The notes beneath the pieces were generated by a model. The model was given only the letters and a program-made list of their open reading frames with translations, did not search any database and had not been told where the DNA came from. Source: Halopenitus persicus (GTDB lineage: Archaea; Halobacteriota; Halobacteria; Halobacteriales; Haloferacaceae). From it: a DNA stretch of 64,000 bases. A program made the position numbers and the translations under genes. The stretch is from positions 2,790,001 through 2,854,000 of the forward strand of contig NZ_AP017558.1 of the NCBI RefSeq assembly GCF_002355635.1, read 5' to 3'. This document shows positions 50,753 to 58,706 of the stretch, piece after piece; position 1 is the stretch's first letter, and each line of letters begins with the position of its first letter.

Positions 50753-51463
50753 ATGATGCCGACGAATCTCGGTACGACGCTGGCGGAGTTCGGTACGACG
50801 CTGGCGGAGTTCGGTACGACGCTGGCGGAGTTCGGTACGACGCCGACGGAACTCGCGTTCGGGGCCGGCCTGGCGTCGGCTCTGGGCGTGTACGTGATCG
50901 TGCTGGGAACGCTGCTGACCGATCGGGAGTGGTGGCCCCCCGGCGACCGCACGCCGGCGTACTACTGTCACTGGACGTTCGTGGCGGTCTTCGACGCCTC
51001 GTTCCTCGCCACCGCGGTCCTCGAGTGGGGGACGTGGGGGCTGCCCCGCGCCGTGACGGTTACGGGCGTCGTGCTCGCGCTCTGTGGGACCGCGGTCTTC
51101 GCGTGGGGCGCGCGAACGATGCGTTCGGCGGAGACGATGGGCGTCACCGGCGACCTCTACACCGGCGGCCCGTACGCGTACACGCGCAACCCGCAATACG
51201 TCGGGATGATCGTCGGCGTGACGGGGTTCGCCGTGGCCGCGGACGCGGCGCCGGTCGCGGTACTCGCCGCGGTGCACGTCGGCTGGGTGCTGCTCCTACC
51301 GCGGGCGGAGGAGCCGCACCTGCGGGTCTCGTTCGGCGAGACGTACGACCGCTACGCCGAACGCGTCCCGCGGTTCCTCGGCGTGCGAACGCTCAGACGA
51401 GCGGTACAGGGTGGCGAGGATGGGGGCCGGTCGGGGACGATGGGTACCGAGCGGGATCAATGA
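50753..51463 (+). CDS. Isoprenylcysteine-methyltransferase-like membrane protein
   Basis: A 236-residue membrane protein. TM segments include LASALGVYVIVLGTLL, WTFVAVFDASFLATAVLEWG and VTVTGVVLALCGTAVFAWGA. The ICMT/PEMT-type motif TGGPYAYTRNPQYVGMIVGV and EEPHLRVSFGETYDRYAERV follow. These enzymes use S-adenosylmethionine, but the acceptor is unknown. The N-terminus contains three tandem heptads GTTLAEF before the first TM. The start could be 50753 or 50756. Confidence 0.8.
   Translation: MMPTNLGTTLAEFGTTLAEFGTTLAEFGTTPTELAFGAGLASALGVYVIVLGTLLTDREWWPPGDRTPAYYCHWTFVAVFDASFLATAVLEWGTWGLPRAVTVTGVVLALCGTAVFAWGARTMRSAETMGVTGDLYTGGPYAYTRNPQYVGMIVGVTGFAVAADAAPVAVLAAVHVGWVLLLPRAEEPHLRVSFGETYDRYAERVPRFLGVRTLRRAVQGGEDGGRSGTMGTERDQ
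50771..50833 (+). repeat. 21-bp in-frame repeat, three units
   Basis: GGTACGACGCTGGCGGAGTT plus C occurs three times exactly (50771, 50792, 50813). A partial fourth unit diverges at GGTACGACGCCGACGGA. It encodes GTTLAEF heptads, an amphipathic periodicity of 7 at the N-terminus of a membrane protein. Confidence 0.95.
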
Positions 51464-51487
51464 GTCGACCGAGCGGAAGGTGGTCGC

Positions 51488-51928
51488 TCAGTTCTCGTCG
51501 CCGCGGTGGCGCTCGAGCAGTTCGCGGGCGTTCTCGACCGCCGTCTCCTGCTTGGCCGGGTAGGCCTCGACCTTCGCGCGGAGGGTGATCCCGTCGCCGA
51601 GTCGGACGTCGCCGCGGAACGCCGCCTGTTTGTCGAGCCGGAGGAACAGCGAACAGTTCTCGTCGACGCGCTCGTCGAGTTCGCCGATCACCCGATCGAG
51701 ACGCTCGAGGTCGCCGAGCGCGTCGAGAACGTGGCGCATCTCGTCGGCCGTCTCGACCCGGGCGGACAGGACCACGATCCGGTCGCCGTGGTGTCCGACG
51801 TTCTCGACGCGCTCGATCGCGGCATCCTCGGGGAGAAACGTCTCCAGCGCCGCGGTGACGCGTTTCTCGTCCTCGGTTGCGTAGCAGAACGTTCGGAGCT
51901 CGACGTAATGCAGCGGAACCCGGGCCAT
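51488..51928 (-). CDS. RNA-binding protein of the exosome-linked COG1325 type
   Basis: A 146-residue protein. It has VPLHYVELRTFCYATEDEKR, AIERVENVGHHGDRIVVLSA, MRHVLDALGDLERL and CSLFLRLDKQAAFRGDVRLG, and ends with ITLRAKVEAYPAKQETAVE. This matches archaeal COG1325 proteins, encoded near or associated with exosome genes and thought to bind RNA. It is followed on the same strand by a small protein gene after 12 nt. Confidence 0.82.
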   Translation of the reverse strand: MARVPLHYVELRTFCYATEDEKRVTAALETFLPEDAAIERVENVGHHGDRIVVLSARVETADEMRHVLDALGDLERLDRVIGELDERVDENCSLFLRLDKQAAFRGDVRLGDGITLRAKVEAYPAKQETAVENARELLERHRGDEN

Positions 51929-51940
51929 CGTGACGTCGCG

Positions 51941-52168
51941 TTACTCCTCGTCGGCTTCGTCGGCAGCGTCGTCGGCGTCGGCAGCCTCCTCGTCGGCCGC
52001 CTCGAGCGCCTCCGCGGGGACGCCGGTCTCCTGACCGTCCTCGAAGCTCACGGTGTACGTGGCGTCGCCGAACATCGTGTCCATCTTCTGGGTGATCGTG
52101 CCGACCTCCCCGTCGTACTCGCTGTGTTTGTCGCTCAGCACGACGGCGTCGTCCTTCTCGAAGCTCAT
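51941..52168 (-). CDS. Small SH3/KOW-like acidic protein
   Basis: A 75-residue protein. The first 55 residues (SFEKDDAVVLSDKHSEYDGE, VGTITQKMDTMFGDATYTVS, FEDGQETGVPAEALE) look like a small beta barrel of the SH3/KOW type. The rest is an Ala/Asp/Glu tail. It is upstream of the COG1325 gene in the same direction, so a shared transcript is likely. A TATA-like TTTTAGGG lies about 25 nt upstream. Confidence 0.7.
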   Translation of the reverse strand: MSFEKDDAVVLSDKHSEYDGEVGTITQKMDTMFGDATYTVSFEDGQETGVPAEALEAADEEAADADDAADEADEE

Positions 52169-52278
52169 ACGACCACGTTAAAAGGGCGACCCTAAAAGCA
52201 CGTGGATCCGCGGTCGTTCGGGGTTCGGCTCGACCCGCGATCGGGGTCCTTTAGCGCCTGCCGCCCGGCCAGTCGCGT

Positions 52279-52515
52279 ATGAGCTGGCGCGTTCGGCGCG
52301 ACCGGGACGGCATCACCGAGTGGGAACGATCCGACGGCCTCGCGTCGATCCGCAAACGCGAGCGCGGCGACGGAGAAGGCTACGTCGTCCGGATCGATCG
52401 GCTCGAACAGGCGCCGGCGGGCCGGACCTACCGCCGCGAGTCGGTCGCGGATGCGGCCGCCGCCGACGCGCTCGTCGACGAATGGAAGGCGGCGTTCGAA
52501 CGGTCCGAGGCCTAG
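52279..52515 (+). CDS. Small conserved haloarchaeal protein
   Basis: A 78-residue protein: SWRVRRDRDGITEWERSDGL, ASIRKRERGDGEGYVVRIDR and LEQAPAGRTYRRESVADAAA. It looks like a small beta-rich domain with a C-terminal helix (VDEWKAAFERSE). It resembles a conserved haloarchaeal family of unknown function, possibly DUF7543; that number is from memory. Confidence 0.7.
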   Translation: MSWRVRRDRDGITEWERSDGLASIRKRERGDGEGYVVRIDRLEQAPAGRTYRRESVADAAAADALVDEWKAAFERSEA

Positions 52516-52549
52516 GCGACCCCCGCGAGCGGTCTCGCCGGTGCGGCCG

Positions 52550-53332
52550 TTACTGCAGCCGTTTCGTCGCCTCCACGAGCGGGTGGCGCGCGTAGTCGAC
52601 GACCTCGATGTCCGACAGCGAGTCGAGTCCCTCCTGACGGGCGGTCTGGGCCATGCCGAGTTCGACCGGCTCGTCGAGGACGACCACGTAGGCGTCCATC
52701 TCCGCCAGCCCGATCTCCTGGGCGGCCATCACGCGGTGGTGGCCGTCGGCGAGGTAGAGGTCGCCGTCGTTGTCGATGACCACGAGCGGCTCGGCGAGCC
52801 CGTTCTCCAGCTCGTACTCGCGTCCCTCGAGCTCGTCGGCGTACACGCGCGCCTGCGTCGGCGTCAGTCGATCGAGCCGAACGGTGCGGCGCTCCTCCTC
52901 GACGCCCACCCCGTGGATCTGCTCGAGAGTTCGCATCAGCTTCCCCACCTTCTGGGGGGTGGCCCGCTCGATCTGCGACCGGACGACGTCCGTGTTCGAG
53001 ATGATGCCGACGAGGTTGCCGGCGTCGTCGACGACCGGCAGCTTCTGGATGCCCGACCGGAGGATCACCCGGGCGACGTCGGTGATCTTCATGTCCGGAT
53101 GGGACACCACCAGGTCCTCGGACATCACGGTGAATATTTGCGCGTTCTCGTCGGCCAGCAGGAGGTCCCGTGCCGACACGAACCCCTGTACCGTTCGCCC
53201 CTGGGTGACGGGGAATCCGTTGTGGCCGTCGGAATCGATGATCCGTTGTGCGACCTCGGCGACCGTGTCGTCGGGCGCGACGGTCTTGACCTCGCGCGTC
53301 ATGTACTCCCCGACGGTGGGCTTGCCGCTCAT
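52550..53332 (-). CDS. CBS-domain protein with ParB-like nuclease domain
   Basis: A 260-residue protein. Two CBS domains come first (VGEYMTREVKTVAPDDTVAE, residues 6-58, and TVMSEDLVVSHPDMKITDVA, residues 68-120). A ParB/sulfiredoxin-like domain at about 150-235 has VRLDRLTPTQARVYADELEG and LYLADGHHRVMAAQEIGLAE. CBS pairs bind adenosyl ligands, and ParB-type domains bind or hydrolyse nucleotides such as CTP. The fusion suggests ligand-gated ParB-like activity. A TATA-like TTTTAAG lies about 27 nt upstream. Confidence 0.82.
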   Translation of the reverse strand: MSGKPTVGEYMTREVKTVAPDDTVAEVAQRIIDSDGHNGFPVTQGRTVQGFVSARDLLLADENAQIFTVMSEDLVVSHPDMKITDVARVILRSGIQKLPVVDDAGNLVGIISNTDVVRSQIERATPQKVGKLMRTLEQIHGVGVEEERRTVRLDRLTPTQARVYADELEGREYELENGLAEPLVVIDNDGDLYLADGHHRVMAAQEIGLAEMDAYVVVLDEPVELGMAQTARQEGLDSLSDIEVVDYARHPLVEATKRLQ

Positions 53333-53572
53333 CGTCGGGCGTATGGGCGGCGTGCTTAAAAGGGTGCGCCGAGGTCCACGGCCGGCACAGTAGCGTGGTA
53401 ACGGAGGACGACCGGGGTGCACGGGCTCGAGATCGCGGGCGTGGAAACGACGTCTTGATGCACTCACCGGTTCGTTCTCGACTGCGACCCCCGAGGGGCG
53501 ACCGGCATCAGCGGCGATCGCAGCGAGCCGGTCAGGTCACCTTTTAAGCCGGATGGGGATCGATCCGGACGT

Positions 53573-54283
53573 ATGCGAGTCGGACTGATCGCCGACGTCC
53601 ACGCCAACCTCCCGGCGCTGGAGTCGGTGTGGGCGGATATGCCGGCGGTCGATTCGGTCGTCTGTGCCGGCGACGTCGTCGGGTACAACCCGTGGCCGGC
53701 CGAGTGCGTCGAGCGGGTTCGGGAGATCGCCGACGCGGTGGTGGTCGGTAACCACGACCGCACCGTCGAACGCCCGCACGAGTACGCGGCCAACCGGATG
53801 GCCGAGGCCGGCCTCGAACACGCCAACCGGGAGCTAACCGACGCACAGCGCGAGTGGCTCGCCGACCGCCCGCGGTCGGTGACGGTCGCCGACGGCGACC
53901 TGCTCGTGGTCCACGACCACCCCACCATCCAGGACAAATACGTCTATCCGTCCGAGTTCCCGGCCCTGCGCCGCCATCTGGACGACTACCGGGGGCTCGT
54001 CCTCGGGCACACGCACGTGCAACATCGGGAGACCGTCGACGGGAGGGTCATCGTCAATCCCGGCAGCGTCGGCCAGCCCCGGGACGGGGACCCCCGAGCC
54101 GCCTACGCGGTCCTCGAGACCGATGCGAACGCGGAGGGATCGAACTCGGGGGACGAATCACCCCCCGAGCCGATGACGGTCGACCTGCACCGCGTCGAGT
54201 ACGACGTCGACCGCGTCGTCGACCGGATCGCTGACGTCGGGCTCCCCGAACGGACCGGGAGCCGACTTCGGAAGGGGGAGTGA
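53573..54283 (+). CDS. YfcE-like metallophosphoesterase
   Basis: A 236-residue calcineurin-like phosphoesterase. The metal ligands in order are VGLIADVHANLPAL (D-H), VVCAGDVVGYNPWPAE (GD), AVVVGNHDRTVERPHEYAAN (GNHD), LLVVHDHPT and LVLGHTHVQH (GHTH), then IVNPGSVGQPRDGDPRAAYA. Bacterial relatives hydrolyse phosphodiesters, and the NPGSxGxPRD motif is typical. A TATA-like CTTTTAAG lies about 30 nt upstream. Confidence 0.88.
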   Translation: MRVGLIADVHANLPALESVWADMPAVDSVVCAGDVVGYNPWPAECVERVREIADAVVVGNHDRTVERPHEYAANRMAEAGLEHANRELTDAQREWLADRPRSVTVADGDLLVVHDHPTIQDKYVYPSEFPALRRHLDDYRGLVLGHTHVQHRETVDGRVIVNPGSVGQPRDGDPRAAYAVLETDANAEGSNSGDESPPEPMTVDLHRVEYDVDRVVDRIADVGLPERTGSRLRKGE

Positions 54284-54371
54284 CGGCCGGATCGGTCGCT
54301 GGCTGCCGAATCGGCTCGGAGCTGGTTTTTCGACCGAAACGTTCACGGGCCGACTCCGAAACGATCACCGC

Positions 54372-54860
54372 GTGAACGTCGCTGCCCTCCTCCCGATCGT
54401 CGCCGGGATCGCCGCGGTCGCCATCGGCGTGACGCGCCGGCTGTCGATGCTCCTGATCGAGCTCGACGGCGCGACCCTCGCACCCCGGCTGCTGGCGCTG
54501 ACCACCCTCGGCGGTCGGTTCGTCTCGTTCCTCGCCGTGTACGGCCTCGTCCTCGGGACGGCGTATCTGGTCGGTCGGCGGGACGAATCGAGGAGGGGCG
54601 AAACCCGGAAGGGCGAAACCCGGAAGGGCGAAACCCGGAAGGCCGAAGCCGGGACCATCCTCCGAACCGATCGCGTCCTCTCCGCGGGCGGCATCGCCGC
54701 GCTCGCCCATCTGCTCACGGCCGGCGCGATCCTGCTTGTCGTCGAGCTGGCGCAATCGTGGATCGTCACCGCCGCGGTGCTCGTCGGATCGAGCGTCGGC
54801 GTCGGGGTCCAGATCGCGGTCGTCGTGGTCGCCGGACTGGCGCTCGGTGTCCGTCGGTGA
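54372..54860 (+). CDS. Membrane protein with repeat-containing loop
   Basis: A 162-residue membrane protein with about four TM helices (LLPIVAGIAAVAIGVTRRLS, FLAVYGLVLGTAYLVG, ALAHLLTAGAILLVVELAQS, VGVGVQIAVVVVAGLALGV). The middle loop contains the tandem repeat GETRKGETRKGETRKAEAG. It starts with GTG. No known family was recognised. Confidence 0.65.
   Translation: MNVAALLPIVAGIAAVAIGVTRRLSMLLIELDGATLAPRLLALTTLGGRFVSFLAVYGLVLGTAYLVGRRDESRRGETRKGETRKGETRKAEAGTILRTDRVLSAGGIAALAHLLTAGAILLVVELAQSWIVTAAVLVGSSVGVGVQIAVVVVAGLALGVRR
54595..54654 (+). repeat. 15-bp in-frame tandem repeat, four units
   Basis: The unit AGGGCGAAACCCGGA begins at 54610 and 54625 exactly, with a 1-base variant at 54595 and a diverged copy at 54640. 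It encodes GETRK-type loop repeats in the membrane protein. Confidence 0.92.
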
Positions 54861-54954
54861 GGAAGCTCATCTCGTCGATGGGGGAACACATCTCGTCGGT
54901 GAACGGATGAGGCGACTCCGGGTCCTTTAGGACCGCGCCGGCCCCAGACCCGGT

Positions 54955-56094
54955 ATGCACATCGGCGTCGTGATGAACCCGATCGCGGGGATGGGCGGTC
55001 GCGTCGGGCTGAAGGGAACCGACGACAAGGTCGCGGAGGCGCGCGAGCGCGGCGCGGAGCCGCGGTCGCCGGACCGTGCCCGCCGGATGCTGACGCGGCT
55101 CGCCGAACACGACGCGTCGATCCGGATCTCGACCGCCGGGGAGCCGATGGGCGCGTCGATCGTCCGGGATGCGGGGTTCGACCCCGAGGTCGTGTACGAT
55201 CCGGACTCGGGGTTGCCGGCGGACGTGGGCCTGCCGGAGGGAGGCGAGGACGACGAAGCTGCCACGTCCAGCGACGACCGGTACGCGAACGCGTCGACGA
55301 GCGCTGCCGACACGACCGCCGCGGTCGAGGCGTTCGCGGCGGCCGGCGTCGATCTCGTCCTCTTCGTCGGCGGCGACGGGACGGCCGCCGACGTCGCGAC
55401 CGCCCTCCAGGGAACGGAGACGCCGATGCTCGGCGTTCCGGCCGGCGTCAAGGTCTACTCGTCGGTGTTCGCGGTCTCGCCGGAGGACGCCGCCGACGTC
55501 GCGGTCACCTTCGACCGCACCGAGCGTCGGGAGGTGATGGACATCGACGAGGACGACTACCGCGAGGGGGAGGTGTCCCCGGAGCTGCGGGCGGTCGCGT
55601 CCGTGCCGGTCGCCGACGCGCTCCAGTCGTCCAAACAGCTCGGGGGCGGCACGGTCGAGGCGCTCGCGGAGGGCGTTGCCCGCGACGTCGAGCCGGGCGT
55701 GACCTACGTTCTCGGCCCGGGGTCGACCGTCGGCGCGATCAAGGCCGAGCTCGGCTTCGATCCGACGCCCATCGGCGTCGACGTCTGGCGCGACGGCGAG
55801 GTGCTCGTCCGCGACGCGACCGAGTCGCAGATCCTCGAGGCGCTCGGCGAGGAGAACGTCATCGTCGTCTCGCCGATCGGCGGCCAGGGGTTCGTCTTCG
55901 GGCGCGGGAACCCGCAGCTGTCGCCGGCGGTGATCCGACGGTGTGACGTCTCGATCGTCGCCTCCCGGAGCAAGCTCGACGAGCTGTCCGTCCTCCGGGT
56001 CGACACCGACGATCCGGAGCTCGACGCGGCGCTTCGCGGCTGGACCCGCGTGCGGATCGGCGCCTTCGAGACGCGGATGATCGAGATCGTTTGA
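54955..56094 (+). CDS. ATP-NAD kinase-family protein
   Basis: A 379-residue ATP_NAD kinase-family protein (COG3199 type). It has MHIGVVMNPIAGMGGRVGLK, the kinase motif VLFVGGDGTAADVATALQ, LGVPAGVKVYSSVFAVSPED, TYVLGPGSTVGAIKAELGFD, VIVVSPIGGQGFVFGRGN and the late region IVASRSKLDELSVLRVDTDD. The GGDGT motif and length suggest phosphorylation of NAD or a related substrate, but the exact substrate of this subgroup is not settled. Confidence 0.82.
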   Translation: MHIGVVMNPIAGMGGRVGLKGTDDKVAEARERGAEPRSPDRARRMLTRLAEHDASIRISTAGEPMGASIVRDAGFDPEVVYDPDSGLPADVGLPEGGEDDEAATSSDDRYANASTSAADTTAAVEAFAAAGVDLVLFVGGDGTAADVATALQGTETPMLGVPAGVKVYSSVFAVSPEDAADVAVTFDRTERREVMDIDEDDYREGEVSPELRAVASVPVADALQSSKQLGGGTVEALAEGVARDVEPGVTYVLGPGSTVGAIKAELGFDPTPIGVDVWRDGEVLVRDATESQILEALGEENVIVVSPIGGQGFVFGRGNPQLSPAVIRRCDVSIVASRSKLDELSVLRVDTDDPELDAALRGWTRVRIGAFETRMIEIV

Positions 56095-56134
56095 GAGTCC
56101 GTCGCTTTAGGCGCCCCGCTCCGGATCCCGCCCG

Positions 56135-56222
56135 ACTCCATTTATATACTCTCGCGGCTGCGTTTATATACCTTCGCGGCTCAATTTCTCTACTTTCCCG
56201 GCTGCGTTTATATACCGGTCCG
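56135..56222 (+). repeat. 22-bp tandem array of TATA-like boxes
   Basis: TTTATATAC occurs at 56141, 56163 and 56207, with a degenerate TTTCTCTAC at 56185. This is a regular 22-bp period with GCGGCT-type spacers. It lies 140-220 bp before the PhoU-type gene and after the NAD-kinase-like gene. Units of about two DNA turns would put equivalent faces in register. It may be a regulatory array for the downstream gene. Confidence 0.8.
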
Positions 56223-56359
56223 ATTTCGTGTCCGAACCGCCCGGTTCGTCCCGATCGGTACCTTCGCGTTCCGGATCCCGAATTATCCCTTGTATTTTTC
56301 GAGGCGTGTATAATTGTCATAGGGATAGGGTTAAGGTCGCTGACGCGATACCGACGGGT

Positions 56360-57388
56360 ATGGAAACGCGGAAGGTTCAGCGGCTCGGTCCCTCGACGCT
56401 GGCGATGACGCTGCCGGCCGAATGGGCGAGCGAGCACGACGTCGACAAGGGCGACGAGGTCTCGATCCGGATGGGCGGCACGGGGACGCTGACGGTACTC
56501 CCCGAGTCGGCCAACACCGAGGAGTCGGAGGCGACGATCTACGCGGACGACCTCGACTCGGGCGCGGTCGAGCGGGCAATCGTGGCCCAGTACGTGCTCG
56601 GGCGGCGGGTGATCCACGTCGAGAGCGACGGCCCGCTCGGCAGCGACCACATCAACGCCGTCTATCGCGCGGAGACCCAGCTGATGGGTCTCGGCGTCAT
56701 CGAGGAGACGCCCGAGAGCATCGCGATCCGCTGTTCGGTCGATCCGGAGGACTTCACCCTGAACAACCTGCTGCAGCGGCTCGAGAACACCGGCTCGACG
56801 ATGCGCGGCGAGGCGATCAAGGCCCTGGCCCACGGGGACACCGACCTCGCCCAGCGCGCGCTCAACCGGGAGCGACAGGCGAACAAGATTTTCGTGTTGC
56901 TGCTCCGGCTGATCTTCACCTCCTATCAGAACCCGGCGTTGACCCAGGCCGTCGGGCTCGATTCGGGGTTCCCGCTCATCGGCTACCGGTCGGTCGCGAA
57001 GAACCTGGAGCTCACCGCGGACAACGCCGAGGACATCGCGGAGATCGCCTTGGAGACCGACGGCGAATCGCTCGCCGTCGAGCAGTCGACGATGCGGCGG
57101 ATCCGAGAGTTCACCGACCAGGTCGACGAGCTCACGGAGCTTGCGGTCCGGTCGGTCGTCGAGCGGGATTACGACCTCACCGTCGAGTGCCGGCACCTGT
57201 TCCGGGACATCAGCGACCGCGAGTCGGAGATCCTGGACGACCTCTCCGAGATGGACAACGAGGACCTACTCAGGGTCCGGGAGGTGCTCGTCAGCCTCCA
57301 GCACACCGCCGAGTACGCGATGCGGAACGCCGAGATCGCCGCCAACCTCGCCCTCAACGAGGAGTCCGAGCACGTCAAGATCGAGTAG
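56360..57388 (+). CDS. Phosphate-uptake regulator with AbrB and PhoU domains
   Basis: A 342-residue protein. The N-terminal AbrB-like swapped-hairpin domain has RKVQRLGPSTLAMTLPAEWA and KGDEVSIRMGGTGTLTVLP. A middle part follows, then PhoU-type helices (GEAIKALAHGDTDLAQRALN, ATSYQN-like loop, MRRIREFTDQVDELTELAVR). PhoU proteins link phosphate transport to signalling, and the DNA-binding-like N-terminus is typical of archaeal versions. The upstream 22-bp array may control it. The Pst/Pit partner is not adjacent; the PiT gene is 13 kb away. Confidence 0.85.
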   Translation: METRKVQRLGPSTLAMTLPAEWASEHDVDKGDEVSIRMGGTGTLTVLPESANTEESEATIYADDLDSGAVERAIVAQYVLGRRVIHVESDGPLGSDHINAVYRAETQLMGLGVIEETPESIAIRCSVDPEDFTLNNLLQRLENTGSTMRGEAIKALAHGDTDLAQRALNRERQANKIFVLLLRLIFTSYQNPALTQAVGLDSGFPLIGYRSVAKNLELTADNAEDIAEIALETDGESLAVEQSTMRRIREFTDQVDELTELAVRSVVERDYDLTVECRHLFRDISDRESEILDDLSEMDNEDLLRVREVLVSLQHTAEYAMRNAEIAANLALNEESEHVKIE

Positions 57389-57410
57389 CGGAACGTCCGC
57401 TCGACGCGGA

Positions 57411-57420
57411 CCTTATAAGG
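57411..57420. promoter_or_regulatory. Palindromic TATA box of a leaderless small gene
   Basis: CCTTATAAGG is a perfect palindrome centred about 25 nt before the ATG at 57441. No divergent gene uses it, because the upstream gene ends on the same strand. Confidence 0.6.
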
Positions 57421-57440
57421 TGCCGCGCCGAACCGACGAT

Positions 57441-57608
57441 ATGAGCGAGGACCTTCCGGAGGCCGTCGAGCGCTTCCTCGACGAGACCGACACGGCGATC
57501 GCCGAGTACGACCAGGGATACGCCGACGCCGACGCGACGCTGTCGGTTGTTCGTGACCACGTCGAAACGCTCCGCGAGGCGGCCGCGAACGGGGAGGACG
57601 GACGGTAG
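57441..57608 (+). CDS. Small acidic helical protein
   Basis: A 55-residue protein. LPEAVERFLDETDTAIAEYD and AGYADADATLSVVRDHVETL-type helices make two amphipathic segments. No known domain is present. A palindromic TATA at -25 supports expression as a leaderless message. It sits between the PhoU-type gene and menB. Confidence 0.65.
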   Translation: MSEDLPEAVERFLDETDTAIAEYDQGYADADATLSVVRDHVETLREAAANGEDGR

Positions 57609-57728
57609 CCCCGCCCCCGCCCGCTCGGACCCCGACGGTGCAGCCGTGTGGCCGATTCGACCAGCCACGAGCGGCTACGCCGCCGTGCGACTCGTCGCTT
57701 TTTATACGGCCGCGCGCCGATCGACCGT

Positions 57729-58640
57729 ATGGTTTCGCCGATCTTCGATGCGGACGCCTGGGAGCCGGTGACCGACGAGTTCGAGGACATCACCTACCAC
57801 CGCGGCGTCGACGTTCCCGCGGTTCGGATCGCCTTCGACCGGCCCGGCGTCAGAAACGCGTTCCGGCCGGGAACGGTCGACGAGCTGTACGCGGCCCTCG
57901 ACCACGCGCGCAAGCAGGCCGACGTCGGCTGCGTGCTCCTGACCGGGAACGGACCCTCCCCGAAGGACGGCGGCTGGGCCTTCTGTGCGGGCGGCGACCA
58001 GTCGGTTCGGGGCGGCTCCGGCTACGAGTACCGCGACGACGACGAGGCGGCCGACGAGGAGGACGAACTCGTCCGGGAGGCGAAGGCCGGCCGGCTCCAC
58101 ATCCTCGAGGTGCAGCGGCTCATCCGCTTCATGCCCAAACCGGTCGTCGCCGTCGTTCCGGGCTGGGCCGTGGGCGGCGGCCACTCCCTGCACGTGGTCT
58201 GTGACCTCACGCTCGCCAGCGAGTCGGAGGCCAAGTTCCTCCAGACCGATCCCGACGTCGCCTCCTTCGACGGCGGCTTCGGTTCGGCGTATCTCGCCAA
58301 ACAGATCGGCCAGAAGAAGGCGCGCGAGGTCTTCTTCCGCGGGAAGACCTACTCCGCCGACGAGGCCGAGGAGATGGGGATGGTCAACGAGGCCGTCCCC
58401 CACGAGGATCTCGAGACGGTCGCGCTGGAGTGGGCCGACGAGATGACCCGGAAGAGCCCGACCGCAATGCGGATGCTGAAGTACGCGTTCAACATGGCCG
58501 ACGACGGGCTCGTCGGCCAGCAGGTCTTCGCCGGGGAGGCGACCCGGCTGGCGTACATGACTCCGGAAGCCCGGGAGGGTCGCGACGCGTTCCTCGAGGG
58601 GCGCGAGCCCGAGTTCCGGGAGTACCCCTGGCACTACTGA
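57729..58640 (+). CDS. menB: 1,4-dihydroxy-2-naphthoyl-CoA synthase
   Basis: A 303-residue crotonase-fold enzyme that cyclises O-succinylbenzoyl-CoA in menaquinone synthesis. Family motifs: ITYHRGVDVPAVRIAFDRP, NAFRPGTVDELYAALDHARK, WAFCAGGDQSVRGGSGY, KPVVAVVPGWAVGGGHSLHV (oxyanion region), LTLASESEAKFLQTDPDVAS with FDGGFG, and the tail REYPWHY. It is the first of three men genes in the same direction. A TATA-like TTTTTATAC lies about 25 nt upstream. Confidence 0.93.
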   Translation: MVSPIFDADAWEPVTDEFEDITYHRGVDVPAVRIAFDRPGVRNAFRPGTVDELYAALDHARKQADVGCVLLTGNGPSPKDGGWAFCAGGDQSVRGGSGYEYRDDDEAADEEDELVREAKAGRLHILEVQRLIRFMPKPVVAVVPGWAVGGGHSLHVVCDLTLASESEAKFLQTDPDVASFDGGFGSAYLAKQIGQKKAREVFFRGKTYSADEAEEMGMVNEAVPHEDLETVALEWADEMTRKSPTAMRMLKYAFNMADDGLVGQQVFAGEATRLAYMTPEAREGRDAFLEGREPEFREYPWHY

Positions 58641-58706
58641 GGACCGTCGACGGCAACTCGATCGGGGATGGCAACCTTCAGGGAGGCCGGCAGCCAACGC
58701 TCGACA

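Noticed and set aside
56141-56220. CRISPR-like interpretation of the 22-bp array
   Set aside because: Units are contiguous with no unique spacers and no cas genes nearby, so it is a simple tandem repeat.
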